Shown here one piece after another: positions 1-7,156 of a stretch of 18,611 nt of DNA. The first letter of the stretch is position 1, and the number at the start of each line of letters is the position of its first letter. The translations under genes and the position numbers were made by a program. Location of the stretch: contig JAIRVA010000266.1 of NCBI GenBank assembly GCA_031254155.1, positions 1-18,611 of the forward strand, read 5' to 3'. The DNA comes from Propionibacteriaceae bacterium. Lineage in GTDB: Bacteria > Actinomycetota > Actinomycetes > Propionibacteriales > Propionibacteriaceae. Under the pieces are notes generated by a model that was given only the letters and a program-made list of their open reading frames with translations, was not told where the DNA came from and did no database searches.

Positions 1-128
1 ACGAGGCGCGCGCCGCGACCCTGAGGGGCCGGCGGCCGGGTCAGAACCGCGCTCACGTCGTACAGGTCCGCCAGCCGTTCCGCAACCGGTACGGCGACCG
101 CCGGCGTTCCAGTAAACAATAGTTTCAT
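1..128 (-). CDS. fmt: Methionyl-tRNA formyltransferase, N-terminal fragment (runs off left edge)
   Basis: Only the first 42 codons are inside the window. They read MKLLFTGTPAVAVPVAERLA, followed by a stretch ending in LTRPPAPQGRGARL. This matches the start of the formyltransferase Rossmann domain (family pattern: a GTP-V-P motif and then VVTRPD-P-GRG). The enzyme formylates Met-tRNAfMet with 10-formyl-tetrahydrofolate for translation initiation in the cytoplasm. The start ATG (126-128) overlaps the TGA stop of priA (128-130) as TGATG, so translation is probably coupled. The priA-fmt order is common in Actinobacteria. The C-terminal part cannot be judged. Confidence 0.93.
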   Translation of the reverse strand, partial: MKLLFTGTPAVAVPVAERLADLYDVSAVLTRPPAPQGRGARL

Positions 129-2047
129 CAGCCTCCCAGCCACTCGGGGTCCAGCCGCCACACCAGCTGGCCCGTCTTCTTGCCCTGTCCCCGCGCCGCG
201 GCCAGGCCGGCGAGCAGGGCGGCAAACTCCTGCCCCCGGGCCGCGGCCACCCGGGCGACGAGGCGGAAATCCGCGCTATCGATCTCCTGGAGCGGTCCCA
301 GAGTCTCCACCCCGGCGGCGCCGAGCGCCCGGGCGACCTCGTCCACCGACGCCTCATCTCCCGAAAAGGTGGCCATGCGGGTCGCCGGCGGGAACCCCGC
401 CTCGCGCCGGTCGGCCAACTCCCGCTCCGCGAACCCGACGGGGTCGACACGGAGGACGGCCTGGACCGCCCGGTCGGTACCCTGCCCGACGATGACCACG
501 GTACCACCGTCGCCACCCGGCTGGACCAGGGCAATCGCGCGGAGCCAGCGCCGGACCGCTTCCTCACCGGCGCGCAGGTCGGGCCGGTTGAGGCAGGCCT
601 GCGCGTCCAGGATCACGGCCGCGGCGTAGCCGCCCACCGCCGCCGGTTCGCACCCCGGGGTCGCGATGACGAGGGCCGGCGTGGCGGGCAGGCGCTCGAT
701 CCGGCTCTCGGAGTCCGACCGCAGCACGTCGACCTGCCGGAAGGCCGACCGGAGTTCCTCGGCGGTCCGCGCCGACCCGATCGTCTGGGCCCGCCACCGC
801 CGCGCGCCGCACCCGCAGACCCAGTCCGCGGTCGACCGCCCGCACACGCCGCAGGCGACCTGCCCGGAACTCCGCTCCGCGAACCCGCCGCCGCAGGCGC
901 ACCGCATCGGTTCGCCGCAGGCCCGGCACGAGAAGTTGCGCCGGTACCCCAGCCAGGGCACCGACACGAGGACTGGTCCCCGCGTGAGGCCCGCCCGGAT
1001 CGCCTCGAACGCCGCGTGGGGCAGACGGGAGGCCCGGTCGGCGCCCGTTTGGGCGAGACCCCGGTCGTCGTGCGCGGCCACCCGGATCAGCGGCGCCCAC
1101 TGTCGTGGTCCGGGTGCCAACGGCCGCAGCCAGCCCTTGCCGACCCAGTCCTCAATCTCGGCCGACCGGGAGTAGGCGGCGAAGACCACCGCGGCCTTGG
1201 TCTGGGCGGCCCGGATGGCGACCACGTCGCGGGTCGCCGGATAGGGGAAGCGCGGCTCGGCGAACGATGACGACGCCTCGTCCCAGACGACGATGAGGCC
1301 CAGATCTAGTACGGGGGTGTACGCCGCGGCGCGCGTACCGACGACGACGCGAGCCCCGCCCCGCACCGCCGTCAGGAAGGCGGTGTAACGGGCGCCCGGC
1401 CCCTGGTCGGCCGTGAGGGTGACCACCAGGCGCGGGTCCACGACCTGGCTGATCGCCGCCACCGCGCGGTCACAGTCCCGGCGGTCAGGGGCCAGGACGA
1501 GCGCCCCCCGGCCACCGGCGAGGGTGTCCGCGACCAGGCCAGCGACTCCGTCGGCCCAGTCGCCCGCCGGGGCGGCCGTTGGTGTGAGTGTCCACACCGC
1601 CCTGGGCGACTTCCCGCCGCGGAGCGCCGCGCGGAGTCCCGGGCCGCCCCCGTACTGGTCGAGTGCCGAGGCCCGCCGCTCCGGTGGCACGGGGTCGGCC
1701 ACTACCCGGGGCCCGGCCGTCTCCGCCCGGGCGTACCGGGGCGGCAGCGCCAGTCGGGCCACATCCATGAAGGTCCCGGCGCAGTGATCGGCCACCGCCC
1801 GGATGAGCGCCACCGACGAAGCGGGGAGCACGACCTCGTCCGAGACGATCCGGGTGAGGGGCTGGAGTTTCGCCGCTTCGGAGGTCGCGGCCACACCGAC
1901 GACCAGGCCCGAAAGCAGACGGCCGCTGAAGCGGACCTTGACCCGGATTCCGGGCCGCACACGGTCCGCCCACTCCGGCGGCCAGGCATAGTCGAACACG
2001 CGATCCAGGTGCGGAACGCCGACATCGACGTAAACCTGCGCGATCAT
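128..2047 (-). CDS. priA: Primosomal protein N' (PriA), actinobacterial degenerate type without ATPase motifs
   Basis: 639 residues. The N-terminal DNA-binding part begins with AQVYVDVGVPHLDRVFDYAWP, typical of PriA. A zinc-binding region has paired cysteines at about residues 374/377, 383/385, 399/402 and 411/413. PriA normally reloads the replicative helicase at stalled forks. Two ATPase motifs are missing here. The Walker A loop expected near residues 155-163 reads PTAAPAGDW with no GKT, and the DEEH box is DEAS (256-259). This degenerate form is known in Actinobacteria and is unlikely to be an active helicase; a structural role in replication restart is inferred. The gene lies 12 nt after metK and overlaps fmt by one base, in one operon. 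Confidence 0.92.
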   Translation of the reverse strand: MIAQVYVDVGVPHLDRVFDYAWPPEWADRVRPGIRVKVRFSGRLLSGLVVGVAATSEAAKLQPLTRIVSDEVVLPASSVALIRAVADHCAGTFMDVARLALPPRYARAETAGPRVVADPVPPERRASALDQYGGGPGLRAALRGGKSPRAVWTLTPTAAPAGDWADGVAGLVADTLAGGRGALVLAPDRRDCDRAVAAISQVVDPRLVVTLTADQGPGARYTAFLTAVRGGARVVVGTRAAAYTPVLDLGLIVVWDEASSSFAEPRFPYPATRDVVAIRAAQTKAAVVFAAYSRSAEIEDWVGKGWLRPLAPGPRQWAPLIRVAAHDDRGLAQTGADRASRLPHAAFEAIRAGLTRGPVLVSVPWLGYRRNFSCRACGEPMRCACGGGFAERSSGQVACGVCGRSTADWVCGCGARRWRAQTIGSARTAEELRSAFRQVDVLRSDSESRIERLPATPALVIATPGCEPAAVGGYAAAVILDAQACLNRPDLRAGEEAVRRWLRAIALVQPGGDGGTVVIVGQGTDRAVQAVLRVDPVGFAERELADRREAGFPPATRMATFSGDEASVDEVARALGAAGVETLGPLQEIDSADFRLVARVAAARGQEFAALLAGLAAARGQGKKTGQLVWRLDPEWLGG

Positions 2048-2059
2048 CGCCCTCGTACT

Positions 2060-3244
2060 TCAGCCTCTGACGGCGGCGGCCAAGGCCTCGGTCCGGTTCG
2101 TCAACTCCCATGTCATACAGTCAAGCGTACGGCCAAAGTGTCCGTAGTTCGTCACCTTGGCGTAGATAGGACGCAGCAGGTCCAGCGTGTCGATGATCGC
2201 CTTCGGCCGGAGATCAAAGACCGTGAGAACCGCGTCACGGATCTGGGTTTCCGGGACCGCCGCCGTACCGAAACAGTCGACGTACAACCCGACCGGGTGC
2301 GCCCGGCCGATCGCGTACGCCACCTGGATCTCGCAGCGTGACGCGAGCTCCGCCGCGACGACGTTCTTCGCGATCCAGCGCAACGCGTACGCCGCCGAGC
2401 GGTCCACCTTCGACGGATCCTTGCCGGAGAAGGCGCCACCGCCGTGGCGGGCGGCCCCTCCGTAGGTGTCGACGATGATCTTCCGGCCGGTGACACCGGC
2501 GTCGCCCATCGGCCCGCCGATGACGAAGTTGCCCGTCGGATTGACGAAAACCCGGACCCCGTCGAGGGTGAGCCCGTACCGTTCGGCCACCGGGGTCACG
2601 ACCTCGCGGATCACATCCGCCCGGATGGTCGCCGCGCTCACGCCGGGGTCGTGCTGGGCCGAGACGACGACGGTGTCCAGTCCGACCGGCCGGTCGTCCT
2701 CGTAGGCGACCGTCACCTGGGTCTTCCCGTCCGGGCGCAGGTAGTCGATGGCACCGGTCTTCCGGACCCGGGCCAGCCGCTCCGCCAACCGGTGGGCGAG
2801 GTGGACCGGCAGCGGCATCAGCACCTCGGTCTCGCGGCAGGCGTAACCGAACATCAAACCCTGGTCGCCCGCCCCCTGGTGGTCGTACGCCTCCGCGGAG
2901 CCGTCCCGCGACTCCTCGGCCTGGTCGACCCCCTGGGCGATGTCGGGCGACTGGTTGCCGATCGCCACCATGACCCCGCACGAGTTCCCGTCGAAGCCCA
3001 CTTTGGAGGAGGTGTAGCCGATGTCCCGGACGGTGTCGCGGACGATCTGGGCGACATCCGCGTACCCCCTGGTCGTCACCTCGCCGGCGACGATGACCGC
3101 GCCGGTCGTCAACAGAGTTTCGACAGCGACCCGGCTCAGGGGATCCTGCGCGAGCAACGCGTCAAGGACGTGATCGGAGATGGCGTCCGCCATCTTGTCG
3201 GGATGCCCCTCGGTCACTGACTCCGAGGTGAACAGCTTCCGCAT
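2060..3244 (-). CDS. metK: S-adenosylmethionine synthetase
   Basis: 394 residues, the usual length. It makes S-adenosylmethionine from methionine and ATP as a cytoplasmic oligomer. The signature motifs are present: GHPDKMADAISD at residues 13-24, GAGDQGLMFGYA at 124-135 and GGGAFSGKD at 268-276, followed by the KVDRSAAYALRW segment. The ATG lies 8 nt after the rpoZ stop, so the gene is probably co-transcribed with rpoZ and priA. In other Actinobacteria coaBC normally sits between rpoZ and metK, and it is absent here. No strong Shine-Dalgarno sequence is visible before the ATG, so coupling to rpoZ is likely. Confidence 0.98.
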   Translation of the reverse strand: MRKLFTSESVTEGHPDKMADAISDHVLDALLAQDPLSRVAVETLLTTGAVIVAGEVTTRGYADVAQIVRDTVRDIGYTSSKVGFDGNSCGVMVAIGNQSPDIAQGVDQAEESRDGSAEAYDHQGAGDQGLMFGYACRETEVLMPLPVHLAHRLAERLARVRKTGAIDYLRPDGKTQVTVAYEDDRPVGLDTVVVSAQHDPGVSAATIRADVIREVVTPVAERYGLTLDGVRVFVNPTGNFVIGGPMGDAGVTGRKIIVDTYGGAARHGGGAFSGKDPSKVDRSAAYALRWIAKNVVAAELASRCEIQVAYAIGRAHPVGLYVDCFGTAAVPETQIRDAVLTVFDLRPKAIIDTLDLLRPIYAKVTNYGHFGRTLDCMTWELTNRTEALAAAVRG

Positions 3245-3252
3245 GGGCCCGC

Positions 3253-3588
3253 TCAGAGATCGGCGTCGGCAAAGGGGTTGGTGAAGTCGAAGGCCGACTC
3301 TTTCAGGGCCTCCTCCCGGGCGGCCGCCTCGGCCTCCGGGTCAATCTCCTGGCAGTCCAGCAACCCGTCCTCAATCTCACGCAACGCGATCGACAACGGC
3401 TTCTCCTGCGAACTGGCGTCGACGAGCGGCCCGACGTTTTCGAGCAGGCCCTCGCCTAGCTGGGAATAGTACGCGTTGATCTGACGGGCGCGCCGGGCGG
3501 CGAACAAGACGAGGCGGTACTTCGAGTCCACCTTGTCCAACAAGTCGTCGATCGGTGGGTTTGTAATGCCTTCTTGTAGGTTCGTCAT
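3253..3588 (-). CDS. rpoZ: DNA-directed RNA polymerase subunit omega
   Basis: 111 residues. The conserved omega core is visible as PPIDDLLDKVDSKYRLVLFA followed by ARRARQINAYY. The tail is acidic (EIDPEAEAAAREE), as in other actinobacterial omega subunits. Omega helps beta' fold and assemble into RNA polymerase. The ATG is preceded by AAAGGA about 8 nt upstream on the minus strand, a good ribosome binding site, so this mRNA has a leader. The next gene upstream is mihF, 148 bp away; gmk, usually between them, is missing. rpoZ appears to start the rpoZ-metK-priA-fmt transcription unit. Confidence 0.95.
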   Translation of the reverse strand: MTNLQEGITNPPIDDLLDKVDSKYRLVLFAARRARQINAYYSQLGEGLLENVGPLVDASSQEKPLSIALREIEDGLLDCQEIDPEAEAAAREEALKESAFDFTNPFADADL

Positions 3589-3602
3589 GCGCAGATATCC
3601 TT

Positions 3603-3612
3603 TTCACGTGAA
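3603..3612. promoter_or_regulatory. Perfect palindrome TTCACGTGAA in the rpoZ leader
   Basis: A 10-bp perfect inverted repeat lies between the candidate rpoZ -10 box and the rpoZ ribosome binding site. It could be a regulator site, but a palindrome of this length can also arise by chance. No protein is assigned. Confidence 0.3.
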
Positions 3613-3631
3613 CTCGGTTCTGGACCGATCC

Positions 3632-3640
3632 ACTTTACCA
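3632..3640 (-). promoter_or_regulatory. Candidate extended -10 promoter for rpoZ-metK-priA-fmt
   Basis: On the minus strand the sequence reads TGGTAAAGT, an extended -10 (TGN-TANNNT). A start site about 7 nt downstream would give a leader of roughly 35 nt that includes the AAAGGA ribosome binding site. No convincing -35 box is seen, which is acceptable for an extended -10 promoter. It lies in the 148-bp gap between mihF and rpoZ, where I find no coding remnant. Confidence 0.45.
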
Positions 3641-3736
3641 GTTCGGCCGCCGCCCCCGCCACCGGACGTGGCCACCACGCCCCTATCCGGTTTCGCACCC
3701 GACCCCACGAACCCAACGAGTAACGGTGGGCGGCGA

Positions 3737-4048
3737 TCACCCCAGCTCTTTTTTGAGCCCTTCCAGTTGGTGAATGCCCAGCCCGCCGAGACGGCGGCTC
3801 GGAGCGATCGAGTACCTCGCCATCAGGGCCTCGGCCTTCTTCTCGCCGATCCGCGGGACCGACTTGAGGAAGTCCGCGACCCGGATCAGCTTCAACTGCG
3901 GATCGGCAATCGCCTCCGTCAGTCCCTCGGTCGGCGTCACCTCACCCTGGCGAACCTTCTCCTTCAGCGCGGTCCGAGCCCGCCGGACCACGATTGCCTT
4001 CGCTCGGGCGGCAGCCAGTTCCCCGGCTGAAAGCGTTGGGATTGGCAT
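3737..4048 (-). CDS. mihF: Actinobacterial integration host factor MihF
   Basis: 103 residues from the chosen start. The sequence fits the mycobacterial and streptomycete integration host factor family: an N-terminal helix rich in Ala and Arg (AAARAKAIVVRRARTALKEK), then a helix-two-turns-helix DNA-binding part containing LKSVPRIGEKKAEALM and SRRLGGLGIHQLEGLKK. These proteins bend and compact DNA and stimulate site-specific recombination. Two ATGs lie close together. The upstream one (4052-4054) has only one base between AGGAG and ATG, too close for initiation. The ATG at 4046-4048 sits 7 nt after AGGAGA (4055-4060), so I use it. A position ahead of rpoZ is normal, but gmk is missing from between them. 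Confidence 0.93.
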   Translation of the reverse strand: MPIPTLSAGELAAARAKAIVVRRARTALKEKVRQGEVTPTEGLTEAIADPQLKLIRVADFLKSVPRIGEKKAEALMARYSIAPSRRLGGLGIHQLEGLKKELG

Positions 4049-4104
4049 AGTCATTCTCCTTTACGATCAATAAACTGACGATAGTGCTTGGCACATATCT
4101 TCTT

Positions 4105-4117
4105 GGTGGTGTCCACC
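4105..4117. repeat. Short inverted repeat between glgC and mihF
   Basis: GGTGG-TGT-CCACC is a perfect 5-bp stem with a 3-nt loop in the 96-bp gap upstream of mihF. There is no following T-run on the minus strand, so a classical terminator for glgC is not supported. It may be an operator, a weak hairpin, or chance. I could not pick a convincing mihF promoter in this gap. Confidence 0.25.
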
Positions 4118-4144
4118 CCTTGAACCAACACTCGCTCTCAACTC

Positions 4145-5371
4145 TTAACTCTCGTTCACCACCGTATTCTTCGGTACGACCGTGACACCCGTCGGCGACA
4201 CGAAGAAACCCCTCTCCCGGTCGTGATCGTGGTTGACCCCGATCTCAACCCGGGACGAGACCTTGACGTTCTTGTCCAGAATGGCGCGCCGGATGACGGC
4301 TCCCTCGCCAATCTGACAGCCCGTGAACAGCACAGATTCGTCAACCCGGCTCCACTTGTGGATCAGGCAGTCCGGGCTCAGGACCGAGCGGTCAACGTCG
4401 CCACCGGAGATGATGCACCCCGCCGACACGATGGAGTCCTCGGCGGTCCCCCGGAGAACAAACTTGGCCCCGGGCGCCTGCGCCTGGTACGTCCAGATGG
4501 GCCACTTGCGGTTGTACAGGTTGAACTCCGGATCGATGCTCACGAGATCCATGTGCGCCTCGTGGTAGGCGTCAATCGTACCGACGTCCCGCCAGTAGTT
4601 GAGGTCCTTCTCGGTCGCACCCGGCATCTCGTTGCTGGTGAAGTCGTACACCCCGGCGTCGTGGGCGGCGACGAAAGCGGGGACGATGTTCCCGCCCATG
4701 TCGTGCCGGGAGTTGTTGTCCCGGGCGTCGGCATTGAGCATGTCGACGAACGCTTTCGTGGTGAAGATGTAGTTCCCCATCGAGGCGTAACACTGGTCGG
4801 GCGCGTCCGGCAGGCCCGGCGGGTCGGCCGGTTTTTCGAGGAAGCGCGAGATCACCCCGTCACCGGTCGCATCAATGATCCCGAACTCCTTGCCCTGCGA
4901 CCGGGGCACGCGGATCCCGGCCACCGTCGCCGACAGGCCCGACGCGATGTGGTGGTCCAACATCTGCTCGACGTCCATCCGGTAGATGTTGTCGGCGCCG
5001 AACACCACGACGTAATCCGGGTTCTCGTCCGAGATCAGGTTCATCGACTGGTAGATCGCGTCGGCGCTGCCCTGGAACCACTGCTTGCCGGTCCGTTGTT
5101 GGGCGGGCACCGTCGTGACGTACTGGTTGAGCAACGTCGACATCCGCCAGGTCAGCGAAATGTGCCGGTCCAGCGAATGGGACTTGTACTGCGTCAGGAC
5201 GGCGATGCGCCGGAACCCCGAGTTGACGAGGTTACTCATGACGAAGTCGATGAGCCGATAGGTACCCCCGAATGGTACGGCAGGTTTTGCCCGGTCAGCA
5301 GTGAGGGGCATGAGCCGCTTGCCCTCGCCACCCGCGAGGACGATCGACAGAACGTTTGGTCTGACAGCCAT
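4145..5371 (-). CDS. glgC: Glucose-1-phosphate adenylyltransferase (ADP-glucose pyrophosphorylase)
   Basis: 408 residues, full length. It converts glucose-1-phosphate and ATP to ADP-glucose, the committed step to glycogen and related alpha-glucans. The nucleotidyltransferase signature LAGGEGKRLMPLTADRAKP lies at residues 12-30, followed by VPFGGTYRLIDFVMSNLVNS. The C-terminal part has the left-handed beta-helix pattern with repeated hydrophobic turns (from about residue 310). It diverges from glgA, which uses its product. The ATG has no Shine-Dalgarno sequence but stands 6 nt after a TAGCGT -10 box, which predicts a leaderless mRNA. Confidence 0.97.
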   Translation of the reverse strand: MAVRPNVLSIVLAGGEGKRLMPLTADRAKPAVPFGGTYRLIDFVMSNLVNSGFRRIAVLTQYKSHSLDRHISLTWRMSTLLNQYVTTVPAQQRTGKQWFQGSADAIYQSMNLISDENPDYVVVFGADNIYRMDVEQMLDHHIASGLSATVAGIRVPRSQGKEFGIIDATGDGVISRFLEKPADPPGLPDAPDQCYASMGNYIFTTKAFVDMLNADARDNNSRHDMGGNIVPAFVAAHDAGVYDFTSNEMPGATEKDLNYWRDVGTIDAYHEAHMDLVSIDPEFNLYNRKWPIWTYQAQAPGAKFVLRGTAEDSIVSAGCIISGGDVDRSVLSPDCLIHKWSRVDESVLFTGCQIGEGAVIRRAILDKNVKVSSRVEIGVNHDHDRERGFFVSPTGVTVVPKNTVVNES

Positions 5372-5377
5372 GCGCCT

Positions 5378-5406
5378 ACGCTAAAGCTTTTTTGCCTCAT
5401 TGACAA
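5378..5406 (-). promoter_or_regulatory. glgC promoter (leaderless)
   Basis: On the minus strand, TTGTCA (5401-5406) is separated by exactly 17 bp from TAGCGT (5378-5383), close to a housekeeping sigma-factor consensus. Six bases (5372-5377) separate the -10 box from the glgC ATG, so transcription should begin at or next to the A of the start codon. This is the best -35/-10 pair in the window. Confidence 0.7.
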
Positions 5407-5420
5407 CCCTCTTCGCGGTG

Positions 5421-5432
5421 TTTTCGCGAAAA
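5421..5432. promoter_or_regulatory. Perfect 12-bp palindrome TTTTCGCGAAAA between glgC and glgA
   Basis: An uninterrupted inverted repeat lies about 15 bp upstream of the glgC -35 box and 62 bp upstream of the glgA start. Its place in the divergent control region suggests an operator able to act on both genes. No regulator can be named from this window. Confidence 0.4.
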
Positions 5433-5441
5433 AGCCTCATC

Positions 5442-5451
5442 TTGGCGCCAA
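5442..5451. promoter_or_regulatory. Perfect 10-bp palindrome TTGGCGCCAA between glgC and glgA
   Basis: A second perfect inverted repeat lies 9 bp from the first and just upstream of the putative glgA -35 box. It may be a regulator site for glgA or a chance GC-rich palindrome. Confidence 0.33.
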
Positions 5452-5458
5452 ATCGTAA

Positions 5459-5487
5459 TTCCCAAATGGCTCAAGATGTGGCACGAT
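5459..5487 (+). promoter_or_regulatory. Candidate glgA promoter (leaderless)
   Basis: TTCCCA (5459-5464; four of six bases match the -35 consensus) is followed after 17 bp by CACGAT (5482-5487), a weak -10 that keeps the conserved second A and sixth T. It ends 6 nt before the ATG at 5494. The spacing matches the other leaderless starts in the window, but the hexamers alone are weak. Confidence 0.4.
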
Positions 5488-5493
5488 GCCCTT

Positions 5494-6684
5494 ATGCGAG
5501 TATCTGTCCTCACCCGTGAGTACCCCCCGTACATCTACGGTGGCGCCGGCGTCCACGTCGGGGCGTTAGTCCAGCATCTGCGGCAGAAGTGCGAGGTGGA
5601 CGTCCAGTGCATGGGTGAGCCCCGCGACGGGGCGACCGCCCACCCCGAGACTTATCCCGGGGGCGCGAACGCGGCCCTGCGGGTCCTGGGGACCGACGTC
5701 GCCATGGCCGCGGCCGTCGGAGTCGCCGACATCGTCCACTCGCACACGTGGTACGCGAACATGGCGGGCCTGCTCACCTCCAAGATGCTGGGGATCCCCC
5801 ACGTGGTGACCTCCCACTCGCTCGAGCCGCACCGCCCCTGGAAGGCCGAGCAGCTGGGCGGCGGGTACCGGGTGTCCTGCTGGGCGGAGAAGACGGCCTT
5901 CCTCGACGCCACGGCGGTGATTTCCGTCTCCGCGGGCATGCGCCACGACGTCCTGGCCTCGTACACCGGCCTCGACCCGGACCGGGTGTTCGTCGTCCGC
6001 AACGGCATCGACACGACCGACTTCTATCCGGATGAAAGTACGACGAAGCTGACGAGCCTGGGCATCGACCTGGACAAGCCGCTCGTGGTCTTCGTGGGCC
6101 GGATCACCCGCCAGAAGGGCCTCGTCCACCTCGTCCGCGCCGCGCGCGACCTGGACCCGGACACCCAGCTGCTCCTCCTGGCCGGCGCGCCCGACACGCC
6201 CGAGATCGAGCAGGAGTTCACCGAGGCGTTCACGGCGCTGCGGGCGATCCGCCAATCGGTCACGTGGGTGGTCGACATGGTGCCGCGGGCGGACCTGCGC
6301 CCCATTCTCACCCACGCGACGGTGTTCGCCTGCCCCTCCATCTACGAGCCGCTGGGCATCGTCAACCTGGAGGCCATGGCCTGCGAGACGGCGGTCGTGG
6401 CGTCGGGGGTCGGTGGCATCCCCGAGGTTGTCGTGGAGGGTGAGACGGGCTTGCTCGTACCGTACGACCCCGAACAGGCGGACGACCCGGCGTACGTGGC
6501 GGCCTTCGAGGCGGCCTTCGCCGACCGGATCAACCAGTTGACGCGGAACCCGGAGCTGGCGGCTCAGTACGGCAAGGCGGGCCGCGAGCGCTGCATCAAG
6601 GAGTTTTCGTGGGACACGATCGCCGACCAGACCATCGACGTCTACCGGCGGGCGATTGAGCTATTCGGCTCAGTTGGGCGCTGA
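5494..6684 (+). CDS. glgA: Glycogen synthase / maltose-1-phosphate synthase, actinobacterial GT4 type
   Basis: 396 residues from the chosen start. The N-terminus MRVSVLTREYPPYIYGGAGV matches the corynebacterial-type glycogen synthase family; the ATG 18 nt upstream would add six unconserved residues. GT-B fold motifs are visible: VHSHTWYA at residues 81-88, GRITRQKG at 202-209 and the retaining GT4 E-x7-E motif EPLGIVNLE with E285 and E293. The enzyme uses ADP-glucose from the adjacent divergent glgC. In mycobacteria the homologue (GlgM) joins ADP-glucose to glucose-1-phosphate to give maltose-1-phosphate; which reaction applies here cannot be told from sequence. The stop overlaps the convergent DUF3117 gene by 15 bp. 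Confidence 0.93.
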   Translation: MRVSVLTREYPPYIYGGAGVHVGALVQHLRQKCEVDVQCMGEPRDGATAHPETYPGGANAALRVLGTDVAMAAAVGVADIVHSHTWYANMAGLLTSKMLGIPHVVTSHSLEPHRPWKAEQLGGGYRVSCWAEKTAFLDATAVISVSAGMRHDVLASYTGLDPDRVFVVRNGIDTTDFYPDESTTKLTSLGIDLDKPLVVFVGRITRQKGLVHLVRAARDLDPDTQLLLLAGAPDTPEIEQEFTEAFTALRAIRQSVTWVVDMVPRADLRPILTHATVFACPSIYEPLGIVNLEAMACETAVVASGVGGIPEVVVEGETGLLVPYDPEQADDPAYVAAFEAAFADRINQLTRNPELAAQYGKAGRERCIKEFSWDTIADQTIDVYRRAIELFGSVGR

Positions 6685-6852
6685 CTGGCCGACGACCGGC
6701 TTGAGAGCCTCGTACAACCCGGTGGCCTCAGCGACGTTCATCTCCACCACGAGGCGGCCGCCACCGTCCACGGGGAACCGGAGCAGGATGCCGCGGCCTT
6801 CTTTGGTGACCTCAATGGGTCCGTCACCCGTGCGCGGTTTCATCGCTGCCAT
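6670..6852 (-). CDS. DUF3117 family small protein
   Basis: 60 residues, full length. The start MAAMKPRTGDGPIEVTKEGR and the following segment GGGRLVVEMNVAEA are characteristic of DUF3117, a short protein found widely in Actinobacteria (Rv1211 type). Function is unknown. The ATG is preceded by AAGGA with 6 nt spacing, so 6852 is preferred over the internal ATG at 6843. The gene overlaps the end of the DivIVA-domain gene by 29 bp in another frame and the end of convergent glgA by 15 bp. Lying beside a glgA/glgM-type gene matches its mycobacterial neighbourhood. Confidence 0.9.
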   Translation of the reverse strand: MAAMKPRTGDGPIEVTKEGRGILLRFPVDGGGRLVVEMNVAEATGLYEALKPVVGQSAPN

Positions 6853-7153
6853 CGTGATTCCTTCTGTCGCTCAAACCCTTTTCCTCCATTATTCCAGATT
6901 CTGTACCCGTTGGGGCACCGCCGAGCTCGGCGACCAGCCGGTGCATGAGCTGGTCGACCTGGTCCATGGAGTACCCGCGCGGGACCACCTCGAACCGGAC
7001 GGCGGCAAGGTCGTCCGCGGTGAGCGGGCCCGCGGGCAATTCTAGTGGTCGCCGGTCGACCTTCAGCGGCCCCAGTTGGCCGAGGCCGCCCGAGGCCGCC
7101 ACCGCCGCCAGCCCGAGGACCGCGACGGCTAATCCAGCAATGAACCATTCCAT
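6824..7153 (-). CDS. DivIVA-domain membrane protein
   Basis: 109 residues. There is one N-terminal membrane helix (about residues 3-23, FIAGLAVAVLGLAAVAASGG), then a DivIVA-like segment, LTADDLAAVRFEVVPRGYSM followed by DQVDQLMHRLVAEL (about residues 44-77), and a polar tail. It resembles the short DivIVA-domain proteins near gpgS and DUF3117 genes in mycobacteria (Rv1209 type). DivIVA domains bind membranes and recruit cell-envelope factors at poles or septa; this protein's own role is unknown. The ATG begins 3 nt after the stop of the LOG-family gene, which indicates coupling. The 3' end overlaps the DUF3117 gene. Confidence 0.83.
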   Translation of the reverse strand: MEWFIAGLAVAVLGLAAVAASGGLGQLGPLKVDRRPLELPAGPLTADDLAAVRFEVVPRGYSMDQVDQLMHRLVAELGGAPTGTESGIMEEKGLSDRRNHDGSDETAHG

Positions 7154-7156
7154 CTC

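Noticed and set aside
4223..5458. A 411-codon plus-strand frame
   Set aside because: It is the antisense shadow of glgC. There is no family pattern and its start lies inside glgC coding sequence.
5476..5493. Upstream ATG for glgA
   Set aside because: It adds six residues not seen in the family, and MRVSVLTREYPP at 5494 is the conserved start, with a -10-like box 6 nt before it.
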